From NCBI GenBank assembly GCA_003112755.1, contig BFBT01000003.1, forward strand, positions 117,798-181,797: a stretch of 64,000 nt of DNA, read 5' to 3'. The position numbers were made by a program, and so were the translations under genes. This document shows, piece after piece, positions 42,524 to 50,551 of this stretch. Within the stretch, counting starts at the first letter, position 1. Each line of letters opens with the position of its first letter. The stretch comes from Lawsonibacter asaccharolyticus (GTDB lineage Bacteria > Bacillota > Clostridia > Oscillospirales > Oscillospiraceae). The notes below the pieces were generated by a model. It did no database searches. It had not been told where the DNA came from and worked only from the letters and a program-made list of their open reading frames with translations.

Positions 42524-43207
42524 ATGGCGACCATTCTGCTGGTGGAAGACGATACCTCTATGCGCCTGCTCACCACCGCCAAGCTGAAGCACCGGTATGC
42601 CATCATCAGCGTCCAGGATGGGGTGGAGGCCCTGGACGTGCTGGAACGGCAGCCAGTGGACTTAATCATTGCTGACGTGATGATGCCTCGAATGGACGGC
42701 TATACGCTGGTAAAGACCCTTCGGGAGCGGGGGGACCAGATCCCGGTCCTCCTGCTCACCGCCAAACAGTCTTTCGAGGACAAGCGTGAAGGATTTTCCT
42801 CCGGCGTGGACGATTATATGACCAAGCCGGTGAACTACGAGGAGCTGATCTGGCGGCTGGATGCGTTGCTGCGCCGGGCGCACATCGCCAGCGAGCATCG
42901 GATCGTGGTGGGGCGGACAGTGCTGGACTCAGGGACATACACCGTCACCCGGGAGGGGGCGGCTATGGAGCTGCCCAAAAAGGAGTTCGAGCTGCTCTAT
43001 AAGCTTCTGTCTTATCCGGGACAGATCTTCACCCGAAACCAGCTGCTGGACGGGGTCTGGGGCTATGACTCGGAGAGTGGGGAGGACACCGTGAAGACCC
43101 ACATCAGCCGCCTGCGCAACAAGCTGCGGGACATTCCCGAGTTTCGCATCGTCACTATCAAGGGCCTGGGATATAAGGCGGAGATCACAAAGGAGGAGCA
43201 GCCATGA
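42524..43207 (+). CDS. OmpR-family response regulator of the RND efflux locus
   Basis: This 227-residue DNA-binding regulator has a receiver domain (ILLVEDDTSM; phosphoacceptor in LIIADVMMPRMD, about residue 50; lysine in DYMTKPVN) and a winged-helix domain (LPKKEFELLYKLL, DTVKTHISRLRNKL). The ATG after GGAAGGGAGAC was chosen. It diverges from the RND operon and overlaps the kinase start (ATGA). The paired direct repeats in the shared intergenic region are its likely targets, giving autoregulation and control of the pump. Confidence 0.94.
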   Translation: MATILLVEDDTSMRLLTTAKLKHRYAIISVQDGVEALDVLERQPVDLIIADVMMPRMDGYTLVKTLRERGDQIPVLLLTAKQSFEDKREGFSSGVDDYMTKPVNYEELIWRLDALLRRAHIASEHRIVVGRTVLDSGTYTVTREGAAMELPKKEFELLYKLLSYPGQIFTRNQLLDGVWGYDSESGEDTVKTHISRLRNKLRDIPEFRIVTIKGLGYKAEITKEEQP

Positions 43208-44244
43208 AAAAGCGACGTCCGTGGCGGAACCGCACGCTGGCCTTCTGGCTGTCCATCGAGTCCGTTGTGGTCACACTGGTGACAGTGGCCCCCTTTGCGA
43301 TGCTCCACATTCTGGACCGGTTCCACTGGCTCCGGGCATCCACGGTCTCGGTGCTCGGAATTCTCGCGGTGATGGGGCTGGTGGTGGGGATCACCGCCAC
43401 GCTGTTCAGCCGCCAATTCAACCGAATGGTGTCCGGCCTGACCCGGGGCTTAAAGGCAGTGGCAGACGGGGATTTTTCCCAGTATCTGGAGCCGGAGGAG
43501 GGCGGCCCCCTCCAGCCTGCCTATGAGGATTTCAACAAGATGTCCAAAGAGCTGCAGAGCATCCAGACCCTGCGCTCCGACTTCATCAACCACTTCTCCC
43601 ACGAATTCAAGACCCCTATCACCGCTATCAAAGGCTTTGCGGAGCTCCTGCGGGAGCCGGACACCACCCCGGAGGAGCGTGAACAGTATCTCCAGATCAT
43701 TCTGGATGAGTCCTCCCACCTGGCCGACCTGGCCAACAGCACCCTGCTCCTCACCCGGCTGGAGTCCCAGCAGTTTATTGCTGAGAAGCGCCCCTACCCC
43801 CTGGACGAACAGATCAAGCGGTGCGCCATCCTCCTCTCCCCCTCCTGGGAGAAAAAGCAGATCTCCTTTACCGCCAGCCTGGAGCCGGCGGAGTTCGTAG
43901 GCAACGAGGAGCTGATGCGCCATGTGTGGATCAACCTGCTCGATAACGCCGTAAAATACACCCCGGAAGGGGGCGAGATCACTGTGACACTCCAGGTCCG
44001 CCCGGAGGAGCTGGAGATCTCGGTCGCTGATACGGGCATCGGCATGCCGGAGGAGGTCCGCTCCCATGTCTTTGATAAATACTACCAAGGCAGCCGCTCC
44101 AGCGGCAGCGGGAGAGGCCTGGGGCTGGGGCTGTCTATTGTTTACCGGATCTTGGAGCTGTGCGGCGGCCAGGTCCAGGTGGATAGCGTGGTGGATCAGG
44201 GCAGCACCTTCACCGTCCGCCTCCCCTGTCCCCCAGCACTATAA
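43204..44244 (+). CDS. Sensor histidine kinase of the RND efflux locus
   Basis: The 346 residues hold two membrane helices (about 14-35 and 48-72) with almost no outer loop, a HAMP region, HisKA with HFSHEFKTPITAIKG, and HATPase_c with N-box INLLDNAVKYTPEGG, VADTGIGMPEE and a GRGLGLGLSI G-box. The tiny external segment suggests it senses changes within or at the membrane. Its ATG overlaps the regulator stop codon. A strong terminator follows. Confidence 0.94.
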   Translation: MKKRRPWRNRTLAFWLSIESVVVTLVTVAPFAMLHILDRFHWLRASTVSVLGILAVMGLVVGITATLFSRQFNRMVSGLTRGLKAVADGDFSQYLEPEEGGPLQPAYEDFNKMSKELQSIQTLRSDFINHFSHEFKTPITAIKGFAELLREPDTTPEEREQYLQIILDESSHLADLANSTLLLTRLESQQFIAEKRPYPLDEQIKRCAILLSPSWEKKQISFTASLEPAEFVGNEELMRHVWINLLDNAVKYTPEGGEITVTLQVRPEELEISVADTGIGMPEEVRSHVFDKYYQGSRSSGSGRGLGLGLSIVYRILELCGGQVQVDSVVDQGSTFTVRLPCPPAL

Positions 44245-44279
44245 GATTCTAGATGCCGTCCTCTTTTTCTCAAAAAATA

Positions 44280-44312
44280 AAAGACCCACACAGTTAAACT
44301 GTGTGGGTCTTT
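44280..44312 (+). terminator. Terminator of the two-component system
   Basis: A 16-bp stem (AAAGACCCACACAGTT and its complement) with a minimal loop and a T-rich arm. Core-type DNA ends about here; the accessory region begins to its right. Confidence 0.9.
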
Positions 44313-44472
44313 CTCTTTGGCAGGGGGTAACAATTCCGAACCCTAGATCTATAAAAGCCTTGCGCCGCAACGGTTACAAAACTCGGTCCCATCTCTCGCA
44401 TAGATTTTCAGGCCTTTTTCATTATAAAATTATGCCGGAACCGATATGGCAGAAGCAGATAGGTATAAAGAC

Positions 44473-45360
44473 TTATGAGTCCGCATCTTCTCCAGATGGA
44501 GCGACGTTTCCCTCGATCATATCTACAACTATCTGACTGAGTTGGGCTGCATTCTTTGATGTAATAACTGGGACACCAGTCTGCGCTTCAATTGCTTTCC
44601 GCGCATCGCCAGCAACCTTTCCACCGGCACGTGCAGTCTCTATATTTTCGCTAAATGTTACCGGCTCTTTCTGCTTTGATATTTCTGTAGTCGTAGCCTC
44701 AGCCAACATATTCAAAACAAGTTCCAGTGTTGTCATATTATCGCGGAGATTTTCTTTTGTCAATCCCTTGAGCGTTTTGTACTGCCGGGTCGTCATCCCT
44801 GACCACGCACGGGATATCTCATCAGTCAGGATGGCGTATTCCACCCCCTTCTGAACACCGCGGGCATCCCATTCATCGGTGAGTTCCTTTCTCACCTGGA
44901 TTGCCTGAAGGCGCTGGTTGATCCACTCGCGGGAATAGCCTTTCTTCAGATAGGTTTCCAGTGCGCGATCAATGGTCAGTTCCGGATCAATCGTTTCCTC
45001 AATGCGTTCCCGACCCACTTCTGCCAACCAACGCTTGAAGGGCTCTGCTTTGTGTGACGGGATGGATTGGATGATTCGAAGAAGCTGTTCCGTATCCGCT
45101 ACGTCAGTTAACCGCTTTTTCCCGTCAGCGGCGGTCATTTTCAACTGGTTACAAGATGTAACCGGTTCAAAGCCCTCGTCCACAAGGCGTTTTTTTGTAA
45201 CCTTCCAATAGTTTCTGGCCGCTTGATGGTTCGGAGCCTCCGTCAGAACCGCCACCACATCGACAACAGAAAAATACCACTCCTCTTTTTCTTCATCCCA
45301 TGCAGTGCGGATGCGCTTATCTTCAAAAAGCTGAATCTTATCATCCAGGCCCATACTCAT
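44473..45360 (-). CDS. BRO-N / DinD-like phage antirepressor family protein
   Basis: The 295 residues have an N-terminal Bro-N domain (EEWYFSVVDVVAVLTEAPNHQAARNYW...), typical of phage antirepressors and of the DNA-damage-inducible protein DinD, which in E. coli inhibits RecA. The middle carries WLAEVGRERIEETIDPE and GYSREWINQRLQAIQVRKEL, both characteristic of the DinD-like group. It follows the phosphatase gene by 12 nt. Base composition is lower in GC than core genes. Function here is unproven. Confidence 0.75.
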   Translation of the reverse strand: MSMGLDDKIQLFEDKRIRTAWDEEKEEWYFSVVDVVAVLTEAPNHQAARNYWKVTKKRLVDEGFEPVTSCNQLKMTAADGKKRLTDVADTEQLLRIIQSIPSHKAEPFKRWLAEVGRERIEETIDPELTIDRALETYLKKGYSREWINQRLQAIQVRKELTDEWDARGVQKGVEYAILTDEISRAWSGMTTRQYKTLKGLTKENLRDNMTTLELVLNMLAEATTTEISKQKEPVTFSENIETARAGGKVAGDARKAIEAQTGVPVITSKNAAQLSQIVVDMIEGNVAPSGEDADS

Positions 45361-45372
45361 TTCTCTCTTTCT

Positions 45373-45831
45373 CTATGTTATCATCAGGTGATCAAGCAGC
45401 CCCTGGCACCCATCAGACACATCCCGCCATGTAGCTTCGAAGTTGTCGGTGTACCACGGGTCGGCCACTTCCTGACCGGGGCGGTCTGTGTAGTCCAGCA
45501 GGAGGTGCATCCTGTCCGCAAAGTCTCCGCCGCAGATACGGTACATATCCCGGAGGTTTGCCTGGTCCATCCCGATCAACAGGTCGTACTTCTCGTAGTC
45601 GCTGTTCACGAGCTGCCGTGCGGCGTGGCAGGAACAGCCGATCCCATGTTCTGCCAGCTTGCGCTGGGCAGGAGGATAGACTGGATTTCCAAGCTCCTCC
45701 CGGCTGGTCGCCGCGGAGGCGATCTGGAATTGGCTCTCCAGACCGGCTTTCCTCACAAGGTCTTTCATGATATACTCGGCCATTGGGCTCCGACAGATAT
45801 TGCCGTGGCAAATAAAAAGTATCTTTTTCAC
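45373..45831 (-). CDS. Low-molecular-weight protein tyrosine phosphatase
   Basis: This cytosolic phosphatase of 152 residues has the P-loop FICHGNICRSPMAE (catalytic Cys at about residue 8, Arg at 14) and the general-acid loop DPWYTDNF (Asp at about 123). It starts with GTG after CGGAGAAC. The whole gene lies within a longer open frame on the same strand that belongs to the DUF1016-type gene, so one of the two frames is a by-product. The phosphatase is the convincing product over this stretch. Confidence 0.9.
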   Translation of the reverse strand: MKKILFICHGNICRSPMAEYIMKDLVRKAGLESQFQIASAATSREELGNPVYPPAQRKLAEHGIGCSCHAARQLVNSDYEKYDLLIGMDQANLRDMYRICGGDFADRMHLLLDYTDRPGQEVADPWYTDNFEATWRDVSDGCQGLLDHLMIT

Positions 45832-46312
45832 GTTCTCCGCACTCCGTTACAGTTTCTTTTTCTTCAGTATAGCAGATATCCTCCGGTTCGTCGAGCTTAT
45901 GAAGCCCCCACGCGCCATGCTGGATCTGTCTGAGCAATTCTGTCTTATTCCAGCCATGCTCCAGCGCGGCATTGAGATACCACGCCCGTTCCTCCGGTGT
46001 TTCACAGGCTTCCAAAATCGTCACATTCTGCGTCCACGCCAGCCTCAGCGCCTTTTCCAGCCGAACCGGTGTGTTTCCATAGGTCAGATAAAAGGACCGC
46101 ATACGGCGCAGATTACGGGGTGAGAAGCCCTTTCGGTCCGGGTACTCCGCCTGGAGATACTCCGCGGCCATGACAGCCGCGCCCTTCTCTGTTCTGGCGC
46201 ATACGGCCCTGCCGATCTCACAGTACAGCTCCATCTCTGCCAGATCGGAGCCCATCAGGGCATCCAGGACCGAATACAGAGAAGAATAGTCGCTTGGTTT
46301 TCGGATGTTCAT
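45413..46312 (-). CDS. DUF1016 N-terminal domain protein, 3' part overlapped by the phosphatase gene
   Basis: Residues 1 to about 160 match the N-terminal DUF1016 domain of YhcG-type proteins: AVMAAEYLQAEYPDRKGFS, NLRRMRSFYLTYG and WYLNAALEHGW. The usual PDDEXK nuclease domain that should follow is absent; instead the open frame runs on for about 140 residues through the phosphatase gene in another frame, with a composition (many Arg, Pro, Gly) that looks like out-of-frame translation. AAAGGAG precedes the ATG. I read it as a truncated gene whose natural end was lost, or a deliberate overlap. Confidence 0.6.
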   Translation of the reverse strand: MNIRKPSDYSSLYSVLDALMGSDLAEMELYCEIGRAVCARTEKGAAVMAAEYLQAEYPDRKGFSPRNLRRMRSFYLTYGNTPVRLEKALRLAWTQNVTILEACETPEERAWYLNAALEHGWNKTELLRQIQHGAWGLHKLDEPEDICYTEEKETVTECGEREKDTFYLPRQYLSEPNGRVYHERPCEESRSGEPIPDRLRGDQPGGAWKSSLSSCPAQAGRTWDRLFLPRRTAAREQRLREVRPVDRDGPGKPPGYVPYLRRRLCGQDAPPAGLHRPPRSGSGRPVVHRQLRSYMAGCV

Positions 46313-46346
46313 GTCCGCTCCTTTCCGGCGTGTCCGCCTTGGTAAA

Positions 46347-46400
46347 GAAAGCCGTAAAGGAAAATGCGGAAGAACATTCCGTGCTTTCCTTTACGGCTTC
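46347..46400 (-). repeat. Repeated hairpin R1, terminator after the DUF4241 gene
   Basis: A 15-bp stem based on GAAAGCCGTAAAGGAAA encloses about 20 nt. The same hairpin, diverged in the loop, occurs at 47351-47404, and similarity continues some 25 bp beyond it. Confidence 0.75.
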
Positions 46401-46514
46401 CACCGATCATATAGCTTGTACGATTTAATTTTAGAGAAGGATATGCCGCGCCTCTTGACAGCCGCGGCCTCCTCTTGGATATACTCTTTTTTATTGATAC
46501 GATGTTGAAGCAAC

Positions 46515-47153
46515 TCAAAGGTATGTAAAAAAGTCAGCCACCAAGCAACAGATCTCGCCTTTCTGGTCCTTTCCCCAGTACCAGTAGTAGACGCCGCTTG
46601 GAACGGTAAAAAGGGCCGCTGAGTAACTGCCGTCCGGAGAGATCCCGGCTGCGCAGCGTATTCCCCAGCGCTCCTGATTCTCCTTCAGAATCTCATCCAG
46701 AACCATTTCATGCTCCACATCTGAAAACTCAGATTTCATACAGGCATCTTTGAAATACTGGCCATCTATAAATCCCGTTGTCGACTCGCTTACAACATAG
46801 CCGCAGTTCCTGCGGCGGGACCGCTCAGCATCCCATAGCGTTTTTGCCGCTGTGAAAGTCACTGGAGGCCGATCTGTAAAACAAATCTCCGCAAATGCAA
46901 GTACACAGTCCCTGTCAGAATGGGCGGTATATGCGAACACCGGATACATACCGGGACGGACCTTTTGCTGAAACGCCTTCCGCTTGAAGTCAGCGATTTC
47001 GAACCGCAATGTTGGGTCTGCCATCACGATCTCGCCTGTCGGCAGACTGATGAGGCCGATGTCGTGGCTCTGGATAACAGACTTGCCGTATCGGTTCTGC
47101 AAGCTGGCACCATCTACCGTGTGTATGATCTTTAGATTGTCCTGTGCATCCAT
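46515..47153 (-). CDS. DUF4241 domain protein
   Basis: The 212 residues contain features of the DUF4241 family: GEIVMADPTLRF, RPGMYPVFAYTAHSDRD with VLAFAEICF, and a C-terminal YYWYWGKDQKGEICCLVADF. The family is cytoplasmic, of unknown function, and often found among immunity or accessory genes. It stands alone, with hairpin repeats of the same family on either side. Confidence 0.7.
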   Translation of the reverse strand: MDAQDNLKIIHTVDGASLQNRYGKSVIQSHDIGLISLPTGEIVMADPTLRFEIADFKRKAFQQKVRPGMYPVFAYTAHSDRDCVLAFAEICFTDRPPVTFTAAKTLWDAERSRRRNCGYVVSESTTGFIDGQYFKDACMKSEFSDVEHEMVLDEILKENQERWGIRCAAGISPDGSYSAALFTVPSGVYYWYWGKDQKGEICCLVADFFTYL

Positions 47154-47409
47154 ATTATCATCCTCTGGAATTCAATGATTTTTTCAGTGGTATTATAAAT
47201 CCCTATACCATGACTGCTCCCTCACCATTGTACCCACTATATTCCAGAACTTCAATCCACATTTATTAGTCTGCTGATTTCCAATGTCAGGTCACATTTT
47301 AAGAGCTATTTTCCCGCTTTCATTTTATCATCTAACTGTTTTCTCGAAAAGAAAGCTGTAAAGGAAAACGCGGAGACGGCTCCGCGCTTTCCTTTACGGC
47401 TTCCGCTTA
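47154..47409. other. Gene-free gap with hairpin R2
   Basis: No coding frame is supported. Only the hairpin R2 is recognisable. Confidence 0.4.
47351..47404 (-). repeat. Repeated hairpin R2, terminator after the metallophosphoesterase gene
   Basis: GAAAGCTGTAAAGGAAA pairs with TTTCCTTTACGGCTTC, extended by CGCGGA/TCCGCG. It is homologous to R1 at 46347-46400 and abuts the end of the metallophosphoesterase gene. Confidence 0.75.
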
Positions 47410-48156
47410 TTATATCACTTGCACGACCTGCTCCCAAAGGAGAATGTGCTTTTTGTCCACCGCCTGATTGTCATGAAGATGGCCGAACAGCCAGTAGTGG
47501 TATCTGGCCCGGTTTTTGACTTCCTCCAGAAAGTCTGTCAGCCGGTCCGCCCGAGCGTGGGGGATGATCTTTTGCGTTATGCTGGTGGGGGCGCAGTGGG
47601 TCAGAATGTAGTCCACCGCCCAGTCATGGGCGTCCAGGTTCATCCGAGCCTCCTCATACTCCTCATCGGAGGGAAGTTCCTCTGGCCACCAGGACACGCC
47701 CTTGACCCGGAACATGGCCCTGGCCCGCCGCATCCGCCAGTACCGCTCCTCGAAGCCCGGTTCCTCCGGGTCCAGGATGCCATCCTGAATATCGTGCGAG
47801 GACGCTCCACCCATGGTGAAGAATGTGTATCCTTCGATGTCAAAGACCTGCCCACGCATGAGGTGCAGCACATGGGGCCGTACTTCATGGATCCTGCCTC
47901 CGTGCCACAACCTTTCCGGCAGCGCGTTCAGCATGGCAAAGTTCTCGTGGTTCCCATCCAAGAAGGCAGTCGTAAAAGGCTTGTCCTCCAGCCAGTCCAG
48001 CCAATACTTCTCCGCGGGTGTTCCACCCCAGAGTCCTCCAAAGTCGCCTGCGATGATCACCATGTCCTCGCGGCTCATCTTTTTCTGCTCCGGGAAGTAT
48101 TTCATCCCAAGCCGCTGAAATCCGCCGTGTGTATCGCCTGTGACATAGACGCTCAT
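47410..48156 (-). CDS. Calcineurin-like metallophosphoesterase coupled to a recombinase operon
   Basis: The 248 residues show the complete dinuclear metal site: GDTHGG at residue 6, IAGDFGGLWG near 34, LDGNHENF near 64, a histidine in LTHCAP and FGHLHDN near the C-terminus. The ATG overlaps the stop of the upstream serine recombinase (ATGA), so it is translated with the recombinases rather than as a free gene. Substrate unknown; nucleotide or nucleic-acid phosphoesters are possible. Confidence 0.88.
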   Translation of the reverse strand: MSVYVTGDTHGGFQRLGMKYFPEQKKMSREDMVIIAGDFGGLWGGTPAEKYWLDWLEDKPFTTAFLDGNHENFAMLNALPERLWHGGRIHEVRPHVLHLMRGQVFDIEGYTFFTMGGASSHDIQDGILDPEEPGFEERYWRMRRARAMFRVKGVSWWPEELPSDEEYEEARMNLDAHDWAVDYILTHCAPTSITQKIIPHARADRLTDFLEEVKNRARYHYWLFGHLHDNQAVDKKHILLWEQVVQVI

Positions 48157-49802
48157 GATGCGTTCCTCCAATCCAGTTGTTCGATCTCCTGCTCCACCTC
48201 GGTACCGTTCCGGAAGGTGACCCGGATCTTGTCTTTTGCGAGGACGGTTACTTTCTCCACCAGCTGGTAGACCACGCTCTGATCCCACTCCGTCAGTTCT
48301 GCCGCATAGGCGCTCATGGCCATTGAGGCTGCTTTCAGTCTCTGGTTCAACAGTTCATTTTCCTGATGGACCTGCTTGATCCGCGACTTATGTTCCTTGA
48401 GATCCGCCATTGCGTTGGATATCATGCGGAACCGCTCCGCATAGTCTTCCGTGCCACCCGCGGCGGACGCCTCCGCCAGCAGGCTGTTGAACTGCTTCTC
48501 CAGTTCCTCCAGCATCCGGTCGATGTCCGCGAGGCTCATGGTCTCGCCGGGGATGGGCGCCAGTTCCTGCTCCATGGCCCCCATCAGCTGGACTTCCAGG
48601 GCGTCCCTGCTGTCCATCACGCTGTTGATGGCGTTCAGGATCGCCTGCTGGAGCGGCTTTTCCTCCAGCGTTTCAGAGTGCTTACAGTATTTTGCCCCAT
48701 AATCCAGGCGGCTCCCGCACCGCCACACAGCCCGCTTGATTCCGCCCTTGTTCCACACGCACCGGCGATAGCCTGTCCCGCAGTGGCCGCAGAACATGAG
48801 ATTTGTCAGGATGTACTTCCCGCTGTACTTGCTCCGCCCGGTGGGCGCGCTCTTGCTGGTACCGCCTGTCTGTGCCCTGCGCCGGGCTATCTCCAGCTGC
48901 GCCGCGTAGAAGACGTCCCGGCTCACGATCCCCTCATGGTGGTCCTGGACCAGATACTTGGGGAGCTGGCCGTTGTTCTGGATCACCTTTTTGCTGATGC
49001 AGTCCTGGATAAAGGTCTTCTGGAGCAGCGCATCACCGCAGTATTTCTCGTTGCTCAGAATACTCAGCAGGTTCTTGATGGTCCACTCCTGTTTTCCTAT
49101 CGCGTTCAAGGCCCCCTGTGCCTCCAGCTTGCTCTTGATGGCCCGCAGGGTGTCTCCGGCCAGATACCGCTGATAGATAAAGCGGACGGTCTCCGCCTGC
49201 TCCTCGTTGATCACCGGCCTTCCGTCCGGGCCCTTCTCATACCCAAGCATCCACTTGTACTGCATCGTGACATGGCCGGCTTTCATGGACCTTCGCTTTC
49301 CCCAGCGGACATTGGCGCTGGTGTTCTCACTTTCAGACTGGGCGAAGGCGCCGTGTATGGCGATGAGGAACTCGCTCTCCGGATAGATGGAGTTGATATT
49401 CTGTTCCTCAAAGATGACCGGGATACCCAGTTCCCGCAGTTCTCGGGTATAATTGAGGGTGTCCACCGTATTCCTTGCGAACCGGGAAACGGCTTTGGCC
49501 AGGATCATGTCGATCTTTCCCTGGCGGCACATCCGGATCATCTGGAGGAATTCCTTCCGCTTACAGGTGGAGGTGCCGGTCTTGCCCTCATCCGCGAACA
49601 CCTTTACCATGGTCCAGCTGGGGTTCTTCATGATCTTCTCGGTGTAGTAGGCAAGTTGGTTTTCATAGCTGGTGAGCTGCTCCTTGCTGTTGGTGGATAC
49701 ACGGCAGTAGGCCGCTACCCGCAGGTGCCTCTTTTGGGCCTGCTCCTGGGGCGTTTCCTTCTTGGCTGGGATCACAATGACTTTCGGAGCGGTTTCTGTC
49801 AT
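48153..49802 (-). CDS. Large serine recombinase (catalytic), third of the series
   Basis: This site-specific recombinase has 549 residues. The resolvase domain has the nucleophile in AAYCRVSTNSKEQ (Ser about 37) and the supporting AKAVSRFARNTVDTL. A recombinase domain follows at about 190-290, then a zinc ribbon with two Cys pairs (FCGHCG and CGSRLDYGAKYC) and a coiled-coil at about 410-500. It overlaps the middle protein's stop by 4 nt. It likely moves the surrounding element together with its partners. Confidence 0.93.
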   Translation of the reverse strand: MTETAPKVIVIPAKKETPQEQAQKRHLRVAAYCRVSTNSKEQLTSYENQLAYYTEKIMKNPSWTMVKVFADEGKTGTSTCKRKEFLQMIRMCRQGKIDMILAKAVSRFARNTVDTLNYTRELRELGIPVIFEEQNINSIYPESEFLIAIHGAFAQSESENTSANVRWGKRRSMKAGHVTMQYKWMLGYEKGPDGRPVINEEQAETVRFIYQRYLAGDTLRAIKSKLEAQGALNAIGKQEWTIKNLLSILSNEKYCGDALLQKTFIQDCISKKVIQNNGQLPKYLVQDHHEGIVSRDVFYAAQLEIARRRAQTGGTSKSAPTGRSKYSGKYILTNLMFCGHCGTGYRRCVWNKGGIKRAVWRCGSRLDYGAKYCKHSETLEEKPLQQAILNAINSVMDSRDALEVQLMGAMEQELAPIPGETMSLADIDRMLEELEKQFNSLLAEASAAGGTEDYAERFRMISNAMADLKEHKSRIKQVHQENELLNQRLKAASMAMSAYAAELTEWDQSVVYQLVEKVTVLAKDKIRVTFRNGTEVEQEIEQLDWRNAS

Positions 49803-50551
49803 GGCTGTTGTCCTCCCTTCATGATCTGGCCGTTTTTCAGCTGGACCTGAGTGCCTTTTCCTCTGTATGTGATCTGTCGGACGCTCTCACGCAGGAGCTC
49901 CCGCTCCAGCTCCTCCATGAGCGGATGGTTCCGGAAGAGCTTTTGGAGCCGCGTCGTCTCATATTCCTCCGCCCCAATGGCGTTGAGCCTGTGTTCTGCC
50001 AGCCGAAGCGCCATATCCCTGGTCCGTTCGCCATCTACAGGCGGGGATTGGAGAGCCTCCTCCAGCTCCCGGCGCATTTTCCCGCTCTCTGCCTGGTCCT
50101 CCATTTCTGCCTGGCCGGAGGCAATACGCTCCGGGTGCTGGACAAGACGGTTCAGAAGCGTCAGGGTCTGCTGTTCCACCCAGGCAGGCGGGGGACCGCC
50201 GCACAGCCGCCGCAGCTCCATCTGGGCCGGCGTTTTCCTGACCGGGACCGCCCGGTCCCTGCGGCGCTCCTGCGCGCTGCGGAACTGCTCCTCCGGGAGT
50301 ATGGCCGGGTACCGGTCTGTCCCGATGTATCTCTTATCCTCCAGAATACGGGCCACCATATTTTTGTTCCACAGCTTGCCCTCGTCATAGGCAACTCCCC
50401 GCTCTTGGAGTGCCTCCACCAGTTCCTGATAGGACGCCCCGGCCAGATAGGTCTGGTAGATCCAGCGGACTGTTTCCGCCTCTGCCGGATGGGGAGTGTA
50501 CTCTCCGAACTCCATCCGGTATCCGAAGGGCTGCTTTCGGTTGTTCGCCAT
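49799..50551 (-). CDS. Recombinase-domain protein without a catalytic resolvase domain
   Basis: The 250 residues start directly in the recombinase (DNA-binding) domain: QPFGYRMEFGEYTPHPAEAET, then WIYQTYLAGASYQELVEAL and RILEDKRYIGTDRYPAIL. There is no resolvase domain with an active serine, and the zinc ribbon lacks its usual Cys pairs (only RRLCGG remains). A C-terminal helical part follows. Start and stop codons overlap those of the flanking recombinases (TGATG and ATGA), so it is made in fixed ratio with them. It probably binds attachment DNA as an accessory subunit. Confidence 0.85.
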   Translation of the reverse strand: MANNRKQPFGYRMEFGEYTPHPAEAETVRWIYQTYLAGASYQELVEALQERGVAYDEGKLWNKNMVARILEDKRYIGTDRYPAILPEEQFRSAQERRRDRAVPVRKTPAQMELRRLCGGPPPAWVEQQTLTLLNRLVQHPERIASGQAEMEDQAESGKMRRELEEALQSPPVDGERTRDMALRLAEHRLNAIGAEEYETTRLQKLFRNHPLMEELERELLRESVRQITYRGKGTQVQLKNGQIMKGGQQP

